21,127 nucleotides of DNA from Deltaproteobacteria bacterium (GTDB lineage: Bacteria; Desulfobacterota_B; Binatia; UBA9968). The stretch spans positions 1 to 21,127 of the forward strand of contig VBKY01000254.1 of the NCBI GenBank assembly GCA_005879255.1. Direction: 5' to 3'. This document shows, one piece after another, positions 1 through 7,177 of this stretch. The notes beneath the pieces are model-generated. The model was not told where the DNA came from and made no database searches. It worked only from the letters and a program-made list of their open reading frames with translations. The stretch's first letter is position 1. Every line of letters starts with the position of its first letter. Made by a program: the position numbers and the translations under genes.

Positions 1-2816
1 TCCAGCCGGCGCAAGAACAAATAGCCGTCGGCGAGGAGCCGATATTCACTGCTCTTCAAGATTTTTTCATCATGCAATACTTTTAACGCCCTTAGGGTTT
101 CACGACGGCGCAGCCTGGGAAAACGATGGCCATGGACGAGTTGTAGCATCTGAGTGAGAAACTCGATATCTACCAAGCCGCCGCGACCCTTCTTTAGGTT
201 AAATCGAGTAACGTCTTCACCGGCCAATTCGCGCTCCATGCGCATCCGGAGATGATGAATTTCGTCAATGTCATTACGCTTCAGTCCTCGACTATAGGCG
301 AAGGCTTCGGTGATTTTCTCTACCTCTTTTCCGAGCGCTGCATCTCCCGCCACGCGCCGGGTTTTGATCAGGGCCTGTCGTTCCCATAACAGAGAACTGG
401 TTTTATGATATTCCCCAAAAGCTCCGAGCGGCGAGACCAGCGGACCTGCCTTACCCGAAGGCCGGAGTTGCATGTCGATTTTGTAAGCGATGCCTTCTTC
501 GGTCGGTGCTGTCAAAAAGGAAAGGAGTTTCTGCCCGACGCGGACATAGTAGTCGTGGGCCGGCAACTTTCCTTGAGAACCGCCTTCGCTTTCGGCGTCG
601 TCGTCGGCAACATAAATGAAAATCAGATCCAAATCCGAATTGTAGTCCAATTCTCGCCCGCCGAGCTTGCCTCCGCCGATCACAGCGAATCGGCCTGCAG
701 GCACCGCGCCAAATTTTTCAGCGACTTCCGCCAGCGTCAGGTCAAGCGCCGCTTGGACACAAGCATCGGCAAGATCGGACAGTTGGTTTAACACCTCGAC
801 CAATTCGATGGCGCCGCCGAGATCGTGCAAGCCGATGCGAATGAACTCTTCGGTTTTGTGCCGTCGCAAAACGTTGAGCTTGGTTTCGATGTCTTGAGTT
901 TCGTCGAGCGCAGCACGCAGTTCGGCGAGCATCTCATCTTTAGTTTTTTTTACTCGCGTAAGATCGACTCGAATTAACGTATCGATCAACTCGGGCCGGT
1001 TCAAAAATTGATCGGTCAAGAACTGGCTATCGGCGAACAGCGTGATCAAAAGCCGCATGGTCTCCGGGTTTTCCGCTAAAAGTGTCAGGAAGCCCGTGCG
1101 TCCGCCGATGCGTTGACTGAACCTCGAGAGATTGAGCAGCGCGCGGTCCGGGTCGCTGGATTTGGCAATCTCGGCGATCAAAGCCGGGCCGAGATTGCGC
1201 ATGATCTTCAAGCGCTTCTGGCTCGGCGGAGCGTAGACTTCGCCGTCGCGCACGGCGAGGAGATTTTGATAGGCCTTGGCAGGATCGGCGAATCCGGCGT
1301 TTGCCAGTTCTTTGGTAATCAAATCCTGATTATCGAGATCGTGCCAAATGGAGCCGGTGGCGGAAGTCCCTTTGGTCTCCATTTCTTTCTGCGCGCCGTA
1401 AAACAGCCGGTCAAAAATACCACGAACAATTTTCGTCTGACGGCGATAGTCGCGCCAAAATAACTCGCGCTCGGTTTGCTTGCCGTTCCGTTTGTAACCC
1501 AGACGACGAGCATAGGCCTGCTCGGCATCTGTGCCATGCGGGATCGAATGGGCATGAGCTTCCTGAACGATTTGTACTTTGTGCTCGGCTTGACGCAGAA
1601 AACGGTACGCTTCAGTCAGCTTGTCACGCACGTCGGGCGAGATGAATTTGTGCCGCGCCAGCTCGGCAAGTGCAGGCAGCGTGCCGGGATTGCGCAGCTT
1701 CGATTCGTAGCCGCCGTTAACGAGCTGCAGCGCCTGGGTGAAAAACTCGATCTCGCGAATACCGCCATAGCCCAATTTGATATTACGTTCCTTTCCTTCG
1801 CCCGTGAGCAGCTCGTTCTCGATTCGTGTCTTCATGTGCCGCAGCTCATCGACGGTCGTGTAGTCGAGATAGCGGCGATAAATAAACGGCTCGATCTCTT
1901 TCAGGAAGTTCGCGCCGAGCGCCTTGTCGCCGGCCACGGCACGCGCTTTTATCAGCGCCGCTCGCTCCCAACACTGGCCCCAGGATTCGTAGTAGAGCAT
2001 TGCCGAGCTCACCGATTGCACGAGCGGGCCGTTGGCACCAAGGGGACGAAGGCGCAAATCGATACGAAAGACGAAGCCGTCTTCAGTCACCTGGCCCATC
2101 GCCTGGATGATTCTCTTGCCGACTTCGGCAAAAAACTCCCGCGGCGTCTTTTTGCCCTTAGGGCCTCCTGCGCTTTCGCCTTCGTCGCTCTCGTAGAGAA
2201 AAATGACATCTACATCCGAGCTGAAATTGAGCTCGCCGCCGCCAAGTTTTCCCATGCCGAGAATAACGAAGCGATTTGGCTTTTCTGTCCCTGGCAAATA
2301 CAGCGGCCCATAATCTTTCTCCACTTCGGCTCGACAGAAACGGTAGGCGGCATCCAATGACGCGTCAGCCAGAGCCGTGAGCTCCCGCACGGTCTCTTCC
2401 ATTGTGACCGATGGCATCAGGTCGCGCGCGCCTATGCGGAGGTACTCGCGCTGTTTGTGGCGCCTGAGCGCGGCGCAAAAATCTTCCAGAGAATGAGAGT
2501 GTTTCACGGCCGGTTCGAGGTCGGCCAGATGCTCTGAGACGCGTTTCTGAATGATCTTGATCTGACGAAGAAAAAGTTCACAGCAGTCTTTTCCGTGCCG
2601 TAGCAAAACGTCGCTCAAGTAGGAGCTGCTCCCCAGGAGACGCACGAGCGCCGGTAGATCGGTGGCAGGAATCTTGCCCACGGCTTTGGTGCCGCTGATC
2701 TCAAATAGCCTTAGAAGATGATTTTCTGCGAGCGAAGGCGAAGGACTGTTCTCGATGGCAGTCCGTATTTTCTGTGGCCGAGTCCGCGAGGAAGAAATCT
2801 TGCGCAGCTGATTCAC
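1..2816 (-). CDS. glnE: Bifunctional glutamine synthetase adenylyltransferase/adenylyl-removing enzyme (GlnE), C-terminus cut by window edge
   Basis: GlnE adds AMP to, or removes it from, glutamine synthetase in response to PII and glutamine, so it controls nitrogen assimilation in the cytoplasm. The minus strand is open from a GTG at 2816 to the left edge (about 938 codons); the missing tail is probably about 80 residues. Two nucleotidyltransferase units are visible. The first, near residue 185, reads GMGKLGGGELNFSSDVDVIF and is followed by RIDLRLRPLGANGPLVQS and YGGIREIEFFTQALQL. The second, near residue 712, reads GGGKLGGRELDYNSDLDLIF and is followed by QLRPSGKAGPLVS and GRGGLVDIEFLTQMLQLVHG. 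Both keep the metal-binding DxD pairs. In E. coli the N-terminal unit removes AMP and the C-terminal unit adds it. An in-frame TAG at 2826-2828 lies just upstream, so GTG 2816 is the first possible start; its ribosome binding site is weak. Gene identity is certain, the exact start less so. Confidence 0.97.
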   Translation of the reverse strand, partial: MNQLRKISSSRTRPQKIRTAIENSPSPSLAENHLLRLFEISGTKAVGKIPATDLPALVRLLGSSSYLSDVLLRHGKDCCELFLRQIKIIQKRVSEHLADLEPAVKHSHSLEDFCAALRRHKQREYLRIGARDLMPSVTMEETVRELTALADASLDAAYRFCRAEVEKDYGPLYLPGTEKPNRFVILGMGKLGGGELNFSSDVDVIFLYESDEGESAGGPKGKKTPREFFAEVGKRIIQAMGQVTEDGFVFRIDLRLRPLGANGPLVQSVSSAMLYYESWGQCWERAALIKARAVAGDKALGANFLKEIEPFIYRRYLDYTTVDELRHMKTRIENELLTGEGKERNIKLGYGGIREIEFFTQALQLVNGGYESKLRNPGTLPALAELARHKFISPDVRDKLTEAYRFLRQAEHKVQIVQEAHAHSIPHGTDAEQAYARRLGYKRNGKQTERELFWRDYRRQTKIVRGIFDRLFYGAQKEMETKGTSATGSIWHDLDNQDLITKELANAGFADPAKAYQNLLAVRDGEVYAPPSQKRLKIMRNLGPALIAEIAKSSDPDRALLNLSRFSQRIGGRTGFLTLLAENPETMRLLITLFADSQFLTDQFLNRPELIDTLIRVDLTRVKKTKDEMLAELRAALDETQDIETKLNVLRRHKTEEFIRIGLHDLGGAIELVEVLNQLSDLADACVQAALDLTLAEVAEKFGAVPAGRFAVIGGGKLGGRELDYNSDLDLIFIYVADDDAESEGGSQGKLPAHDYYVRVGQKLLSFLTAPTEEGIAYKIDMQLRPSGKAGPLVSPLGAFGEYHKTSSLLWERQALIKTRRVAGDAALGKEVEKITEAFAYSRGLKRNDIDEIHHLRMRMERELAGEDVTRFNLKKGRGGLVDIEFLTQMLQLVHGHRFPRLRRRETLRALKVLHDEKILKSSEYRLLADGYLFLRRL

Positions 2817-2992
2817 GCTTTTAAACTAATCGCCTCAACGAGAACCTTCAAGCTTTCAAGCTAACGGCTGTGGACAACTTAATGTGGCGAGACGGGAATC
2901 CCTTGCAGCCCGAATCGTCGGAGAGTAAAGTCCCACGCCGATATCGCCGCAGCTGAGTAGCCGTAATCATAGACCCATAAAGGAGGCGCAAA
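2817..2992. promoter_or_regulatory. Divergent intergenic region between glnE and the propeller gene
   Basis: These 176 bases separate two divergently transcribed genes and must hold both promoters. I cannot assign convincing -35/-10 boxes. A strong Shine-Dalgarno (AAAGGAGG, about 2980-2987) precedes the ATG at 2993 of the propeller gene. Confidence 0.4.
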
Positions 2993-4355
2993 ATGAAAAT
3001 CAGGAACTTAATGGTCGCAAGCGGTTTGTTGCTGTGTCTGACCCAGGACCTGCAGGCCGACAATACCTTCATCCTGGCCACGGGTCGCCGCGATCCGCGA
3101 ATCTACGCCATCGACCTGGAACGAGCGCTGAAGCCTGAAAACAACAACACGCCCAATGCCATCGTCAGCCGATCAAAGGTGGCGTTGGATCGTCTGGACG
3201 GAAGGCCGCTCGGCGATCCGGCGAACATCATCGTCAGCGAGGACCGCAAGACTGCGTACGTCGTGAATCACCACGGGGCCGTTGACAATGCGGAATTCCT
3301 GCAGCACGGCGGACGCGGAAACATCGCGATCATGTCCATCCAGGAGATGGTAAAGCGGCAGAATGACAATACTGCCGCGGCGCTCGAGAGGCATATCGAT
3401 AGCGGTCATTTCGGATCGGTGGGCCTCGTGCTCCTTTCCGACTTGTTCGTTATCGGTAACGCGGAGAGCCACCTCACCGAGGACGGCGGAAACCGAATCA
3501 CGTTCGTCGACCGGCGGACCGGCAGCTTGCGAGGGGAGATCGAGCTCGCTCTGGGCAATCCCGGGTTTGCGTGTCCCGATTTTCCGGTTCCGTTTGTCTC
3601 TCCCCACGGGCCCCCGTCTCCGGTCCCGCTGCTTTCCCCGAATCCTGCATGGGGATGCTTTCCCGACACGAACGGCATCACGCTTGGGCGTGGCAGCGAC
3701 GGCAAGCGCTACCTGTTCACTGCAAACGGAGGCACCAACGACGTTTCAGTGATCGATCTCGAGGATGCGTTGGCGGGCGACCGGACTCCCGAGATCATTC
3801 GCATTCCAACCCAGATCGGTCCTTGGGGCATCACCACGAGCCCCGACGGGCGCTGGGTCGTCGCCGCGAACAGAGAAAGCCAGCAAGTGGCCTTTGAAGG
3901 AAACACTATTTCCATTATCGATGTGGATCTCGCGCGGGTCGGCGCTGTCAACGCCGAAGTGGCGCGCGTTCTTGTCGGCACGAGTAATCCGAATGTCCAG
4001 ACGCGGCCGTTCATTCCCTCCTTCACTCCCGACGGCCGATTCATCATCGTGCCCAACTTCCGTTCGAACAACGTGTCGATCGTCGATCTCGCGCGAGCCC
4101 TCGCTCACGATCCAGGTGCTGAGGTGGCGCGCATTGCGCTTACCCGGCCCGGACGGTCTCGCAGCCCGGCCGAAAGGCTCGGCGGTGACGTCCGATGGCC
4201 GCTACGCGGTCATCTCCGGTGGGCCGCGAACCGCCTTCGTTCCGAGCGGAACCGTCTGGATCATCGATTTGAAGACGCAGGCGGTCGTTGCCACCGTAAC
4301 GGGCGTCGGCAATGATCCGTATGGACTGGCTGTAACCGAACAGGCCAAGAACTGA
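2993..4355 (+). pseudogene. Secreted YncE/LVIVD-type beta-propeller protein, interrupted by a one-base frameshift
   Basis: The start is ATG 2993 after AAAGGAGG. The N-terminus is a signal peptide (MKIRNLMVASGLLLCLTQ, likely cut after LQA), so the product is exported. Repeated blades follow, with phrases such as FTANGGTNDVSVIDLEDAL, WGITTSPDGRWVVAANRES, SFTPDGRFIIVPNFRSNNVS and IVDLARAL; these are typical of seven-bladed YncE-like propellers, whose precise functions are mostly unknown. The frame opened at 2993 loses homology after IALTRP near 4150 and stops at 4315. The next frame carries the remaining blades (SAVTSDGRYAVISGG, GTVWIIDLKTQAVVATVTG, NDPYGLAV) to a stop at 4355. Removing one G in the GGCCCGGAC stretch at 4146-4154 restores a continuous reading, ...LTRPDGLAARPKGSAV. 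The full product would be about 454 residues. The lesion may be a sequencing error or a true mutation. Ligand and role are unknown. Confidence 0.85.
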
Positions 4356-4466
4356 ACGTCGATAGGGATTTCTCTTGCCAGGCAGAGGTGCGCCTGAAAG
4401 GAACAAAGGGAGGGGCTAGTTTCTGTTCTGAGGCTTGGAACCCATTCAGTGTTCCCTAATCAGACT

Positions 4467-4489
4467 GCCGAAGTTGTTTTCACTTCGGC
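4467..4489. repeat. Perfect 8-bp inverted repeat (hairpin)
   Basis: GCCGAAGT (4467-4474) and ACTTCGGC (4482-4489) form an uninterrupted stem with a seven-base loop. No T-run follows on either strand, so it is not a classic intrinsic terminator, though it lies about 110 bases after the propeller stop codon. Its right arm overlaps the glnE-like fragment. Confidence 0.6.
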
Positions 4490-4605
4490 TCTGCAGAAGA
4501 GCGGTACGGGGCTTCCCGGGCCGCGTCAGTCACGGCCGTCGGCTCTAACCGCCGGGCGAGGCGCTCTTGTCCATGGAGCGTCTCGAAAATCTTCCACTCT
4601 GATTG
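4482..4605 (-). pseudogene. Decayed glnE-like fragment
   Basis: On the minus strand this stretch resembles glnE positions about 2321-2495 of this window, with gaps. Shared blocks, in the same order, are the bases behind CRAEV (CACTTCGGCT on the + strand, identical at 4481-4490 and 2322-2331), the CGCGTCAG block with a similar ...GCCGT.GCTC tail, and AAAATCTTCCA. In translation RLEPTAVTDA parallels RELTALADA, and VEDFRDA parallels LEDFCAA. About 60 bases of the middle are missing, frames are shifted and a stop intervenes. It would be a non-functional relic of a partial glnE duplication or of an older glnE copy. This was aligned by eye. Confidence 0.4.
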
Positions 4606-4830
4606 CGACCTAAAAATTCTATCAACCTGATCCACCCCATCAATTTAATCGGCTGGGCGAAAAGCTCCAATCGCGGCTCGATGACGAAACTTGGCGGTAA
4701 CCCATTCGCTACGTCGGGTAACCGAGTCGTTACTTTGACTTAAGGTAGCTGGCGGTAGTCTGGCCGAACCCCTCATCGGATTTTTAATGAATTTCGTGCG
4801 TTAGAAAAGTCGCGAGTATTTTTTACCCGC

Positions 4831-4846
4831 TGGTACAGCGCTTGCG
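4831..4846 (+). promoter_or_regulatory. Possible sigma-54 (-24/-12) promoter
   Basis: TGGTACAGCGCTTGCG fits the RpoN pattern TGGYAC-N5-TTGC with correct spacing between the GG and GC elements. Transcription would start near 4857 and read through the short ORF at 4932 into the DUF1566 gene at 5074. An NtrC-type activator is encoded in the same window. The short motif can occur by chance, and a similar match lies inside glnE, so this is tentative. Confidence 0.35.
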
Positions 4847-4931
4847 CTACGGTTCCGATCGAGCTTTCTCGGACTATTCATAAATTTGCGAATATTCGAC
4901 GAACACACATCCTAAAGGAGGGTCGCGCCCT

Positions 4932-5093
4932 GTGAGTACTCACGCAGAAAAACTTTTGACGTGGTTGACGCGGCCCTTGCTTGTCGCACGGGGGCCGCCA
5001 GTCGTCTCCTTTTCAGGTCGACACTTTGGCGGTTTCTTAAAGCCTAAGTCAAAACTTAAAAGGAGTACTTTTCATGAAGAGACCTTATTTTAG
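4932..5093 (+). CDS. Possible 53-residue short ORF upstream of the DUF1566 gene
   Basis: A GTG at 4932 follows AAAGGAGGG (4914-4922) at ideal spacing and opens a 53-codon frame that ends at TAG 5091-5093, overlapping the start of the next gene (5074) by 20 bases. The product begins VSTHAEKLLTWLTRPLL, is basic, and resembles nothing I recognise. It could be a translated leader coupling expression of the DUF1566 gene, or the Shine-Dalgarno may be fortuitous. Confidence 0.3.
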   Translation: MSTHAEKLLTWLTRPLLVARGPPVVSFSGRHFGGFLKPKSKLKRSTFHEETLF

Positions 5094-5592
5094 TTTGATC
5101 GGTATAATTACTTTTGTAGGGTTTGCCGGATTGGCGCTTGCCGACCCGGGGACGACGTGGGATCAGCAAATCAACGGTGAGGGCAGATTTAAGGTGCTAA
5201 GCCAGTTCGGCGGCGCGGCTGTTTTGGACAAAGAGACCGGACGTGTCTGGGAGCAGTCGCCGAGCACAGTGGTTTTCCCTTGGACAGGATCCTCCGATGC
5301 GCACAGTCACTGCTACCAGCTAGAGGTTGGAGGCCGTAAAGGGTGGCGGCTTCCGACGATCGAGGAGCTGGCAAGTCTTGTGGACACCTCGCAGGCTTCT
5401 CCGACCCTCCCGGCTGGCCATCCCTTTAACGTGCAGGCGACCCCGCACTGGTCGTCTACTACCAACGCCAGCGATGCCAGCCGCGCGTGGGCCGTGGGCT
5501 TCGCCACGGGCAGCGTGTTCAACCCCGTTAAGACTGCCACCCGCGAAGCGTGGTGCGTGCGCGGCGGACAAGGGATTGATGGGGTTCAGTGA
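5074..5592 (+). CDS. Secreted DUF1566 (Lcl C-terminal) protein with features of a DGR variable protein
   Basis: The ATG follows AAAAGGAG. The 172-residue product has a signal peptide (cleavage near ALA/DPG at residues 22-25) and one DUF1566 domain: LDKETGRVWEQSP (about 51-63), a KGWRLPTIEELASLVD block (about 89-104), HWSSTT (125-130), and a closing CVRGGQG (161-167). DUF1566 folds belong to the C-type-lectin-like group often used as the diversified ligand-binding scaffold of diversity-generating retroelements. The stretch between HWSSTT and CVRGGQG is where such proteins vary. By eye, 22 of the 28 codons from 5461 to 5544 end in C or T, as expected if an AAC/AAT-rich template had been copied with adenine mutagenesis. 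A hairpin and an avd relic follow immediately. The ligand is unknown. The gene itself looks intact, so it may still be expressed as an exported binding protein. Confidence 0.88.
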   Translation: MKRPYFSLIGIITFVGFAGLALADPGTTWDQQINGEGRFKVLSQFGGAAVLDKETGRVWEQSPSTVVFPWTGSSDAHSHCYQLEVGGRKGWRLPTIEELASLVDTSQASPTLPAGHPFNVQATPHWSSTTNASDASRAWAVGFATGSVFNPVKTATREAWCVRGGQGIDGVQ

Positions 5593-5624
5593 CTGGGTTT
5601 TCTTATTTGCTAATTTTGCATTTG

Positions 5625-5650
5625 GGAGTGCGGGGAGCCCCGTGCACTCC
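5625..5650. repeat. GC-rich hairpin just downstream of the DUF1566 gene
   Basis: GGAGTGC (5625-5631) pairs with GCACTCC (5644-5650), and the inner GGGG (5632-5635) can pair with CCCC (5638-5641), leaving a small bulge and a very short loop. No T-run follows, so it is a poor terminator. In the Bordetella phage DGR a GC-rich hairpin/cruciform shortly after the variable repeat is needed for target recognition; this element has the right position (33 bases after the stop) and character. The link is inference. Confidence 0.55.
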
Positions 5651-5678
5651 TGTTCGGGCAGGTAACAGGTAAGAGAAA

Positions 5679-5882
5679 ATGGTCCGCTATGAGCATCTTC
5701 CGATCTACAAATAGACTATGGACCTGACGATCTATTTCGAGAAGATCGTCAGGAACTTTATCCGCTACCATAAATACACTCTGGGGAGCGAACTCAGGGA
5801 AAAGCGCCGGGAGATTGTCGGGTTGATTATCAAGGCCAACTCTACTGTCGAAAAGCTCCCCGGGGGAGGAAAGCGGGGATAG
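5679..5882 (+). pseudogene. avd: Broken avd gene (DGR accessory variability determinant, four-helix-bundle protein)
   Basis: Reading from ATG 5679 gives MVRYEHLPIYK, an in-frame TAG at 5712-5714, then TMDLTIYFEKIVRNFIRY, HKYTLGSELREKRREIVGL and IIKANS before a divergent tail and a stop at 5880-5882. This matches the N-terminal half of the Avd/four-helix-bundle family (S23-rRNA-insert-protein-like), including the HLPIYK opening and the RYHKYTLG block. Avd normally has about 110-130 residues and works with the DGR reverse transcriptase in mutagenic retrohoming. Here the C-terminal half is gone and the reading is interrupted, so it is not functional. Restart at ATG 5718 would give 54 residues but has no ribosome binding site. 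No reverse transcriptase follows; the next gene is unrelated. Confidence 0.8.
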
Positions 5883-6103
5883 GCAACTTTTCCCAAAGCG
5901 GGAAAGTAGCCTGTCCACTTGCCGTTAGAGTAAGAGCATTTTGGTTGGTTCGAGCTTGCGGGGGCGAGGATCGATCGCGTAACCGAGTATTTCGAGGGCG
6001 GCGACTCTTAGCAAAAGCGTGGCGGTGGTTCATGAATATGGTGGGCACTGTTTGGCCTCCCATCAATGCGGATTCCCAGCGGGCGTCGGATCTCGCTACT
6101 GTC

Positions 6104-7162
6104 ATGAATGAAAAGTCTTGGCTCGGATTTTTAATTTTTTTTTCCGGCAATCTAAAATCGAAAATCCAAAATCGACGATCGCTGGGGCTTTTGGTAATCG
6201 CTTTTTTGCTCGTGGTGACTAACGCTGTGGCTCAGGCGCAGCAGCCGAAGAAAGTCTACCGGATAGGGTATCTATCGCAGTTCGAGCCAGCTCGTGAGTC
6301 CTCCCGTTCCGAGGCGACTCGGGTAGCTCTGCGCGAGCTTGGATACGTAGAAGGACAGAACATCGCCATCGAGTACCGCTATGCGGACGGGAAGCCCGAT
6401 CGGTTCGCTGACCTAGCGGCCGAATTGGTGCGTCTCAAGGTTGATATCATCGTGGCAGCGGGAGGGAGCGTGATAGTCCAGGCGGCCAAAAATGCGACCA
6501 AGATGATTCCCATCGTTATGATGGGCGGTGGGCTCGATCCTGTCGAGGCAGGCCTAGTTGAAAGCCTTGCACGTCCCGGCGGCAACGTTACCGGCCTCAC
6601 TCTCCTTTCCGGAGAACTGGGCGGTAAGCGCCTGGAACTGCTCAAAGAAGCGGTTCCCAAACTTGCCCGTGTTGCGGTTCTCCACGATCCGGCCAATCCG
6701 CCCACTGTACGCGAGGTAAAAGAGGTTCTCCCCGTCCCGGCGAGTGCACTGGGGTTGACTATTCGCTCTTGGGAGGTACGAGCTGCGAACGAATTCGAGC
6801 AAGTATTCGCTGCGGTCACGAAGTGGCGCCCGGATGGAGTTTACGTGCCTGGAGCCCCGCTAATGGCTGCTAACCAAAAACGGATCGCGGGCTTGGCCTT
6901 AAAGAGCCGGTTACCGTCGGTGTACGGCAACAGAGGATATGTAGATGCCGGCGGGCTCATGTCCTACGCGGCAGACATCGCGGACAGCGACCGGCGCGTC
7001 GCATATTACGTGGACAGAATTCTGAAGGGAGCTAAGCCCGCCGATCTGCCGGTCGAGCAACCGACAAAGTTTGAGTTGGTGATTAATCTCAACACGGCCA
7101 AGCAGCTTGGCTTAACTATCCCCTACGATGTGCTTAGGTGGGCGAATGAAGTGATTAAGTGA
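6104..7162 (+). CDS. ABC_sub_bind family periplasmic solute-binding protein
   Basis: The mature part begins after a hydrophobic segment (SLGLLVIAFLLVVTNAVAQA) and reads KKVYRIGYLSQFEPA, RVALRELGYVEGQNIAIEYR, LVRLKVDIIVAAGG, LARPGGNVTGLT and PADLPVEQPTKFELVINL, ending in the IPYDVLRWANEVI tail. This is the PF04392 family of uncharacterised periplasmic binding proteins. About 352 residues from ATG 6104 is normal length. The frame stays open upstream to 5945, and ATG 6032 is an alternative, but residues before 6104 do not look like the family; no start has a convincing ribosome binding site. No permease or ATPase is adjacent. Instead, a sensor kinase begins 15 bases after the stop, suggesting this protein presents a ligand to the kinase rather than to a transporter. 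The ligand is unknown. Confidence 0.88.
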   Translation: MNEKSWLGFLIFFSGNLKSKIQNRRSLGLLVIAFLLVVTNAVAQAQQPKKVYRIGYLSQFEPARESSRSEATRVALRELGYVEGQNIAIEYRYADGKPDRFADLAAELVRLKVDIIVAAGGSVIVQAAKNATKMIPIVMMGGGLDPVEAGLVESLARPGGNVTGLTLLSGELGGKRLELLKEAVPKLARVAVLHDPANPPTVREVKEVLPVPASALGLTIRSWEVRAANEFEQVFAAVTKWRPDGVYVPGAPLMAANQKRIAGLALKSRLPSVYGNRGYVDAGGLMSYAADIADSDRRVAYYVDRILKGAKPADLPVEQPTKFELVINLNTAKQLGLTIPYDVLRWANEVIK

Positions 7163-7177
7163 GGAGGAGAGTGTCAA

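Larger units (their letters stand above)
4356..5073. other. Gene-poor region with a hairpin, a glnE-like fragment, a possible sigma-54 promoter and a possible short ORF
   Basis: No normal-length gene fits here. The stretch holds a perfect inverted repeat (4467-4489), a degenerate piece of glnE on the minus strand (about 4482-4605), a -24/-12-like sequence (4831-4846) and a short ORF with a good ribosome binding site (4932-5093). Each is listed separately. Nothing recognisable was seen in 4606-4800. Confidence 0.6.

Noticed and set aside
405..2360. Several long plus-strand frames opposite glnE
   Set aside because: They are antisense shadows of glnE, whose conserved motifs are continuous on the minus strand.
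2662..2677. TGGCA-N6-TTGC match to a sigma-54 promoter
   Set aside because: It lies inside the glnE coding sequence in a non-promoter position and shows how easily this motif arises by chance.
4690..4735. Repeated GGTAACC motifs suggestive of an inverted repeat
   Set aside because: They are in direct, not inverted, orientation and too short to be meaningful.
5883..6103. Search for a DGR template repeat or reverse transcriptase remnant after the avd relic
   Set aside because: No match to the variable region and no RT motif (such as the YxDD box) could be seen; the region only leads into the solute-binding gene.
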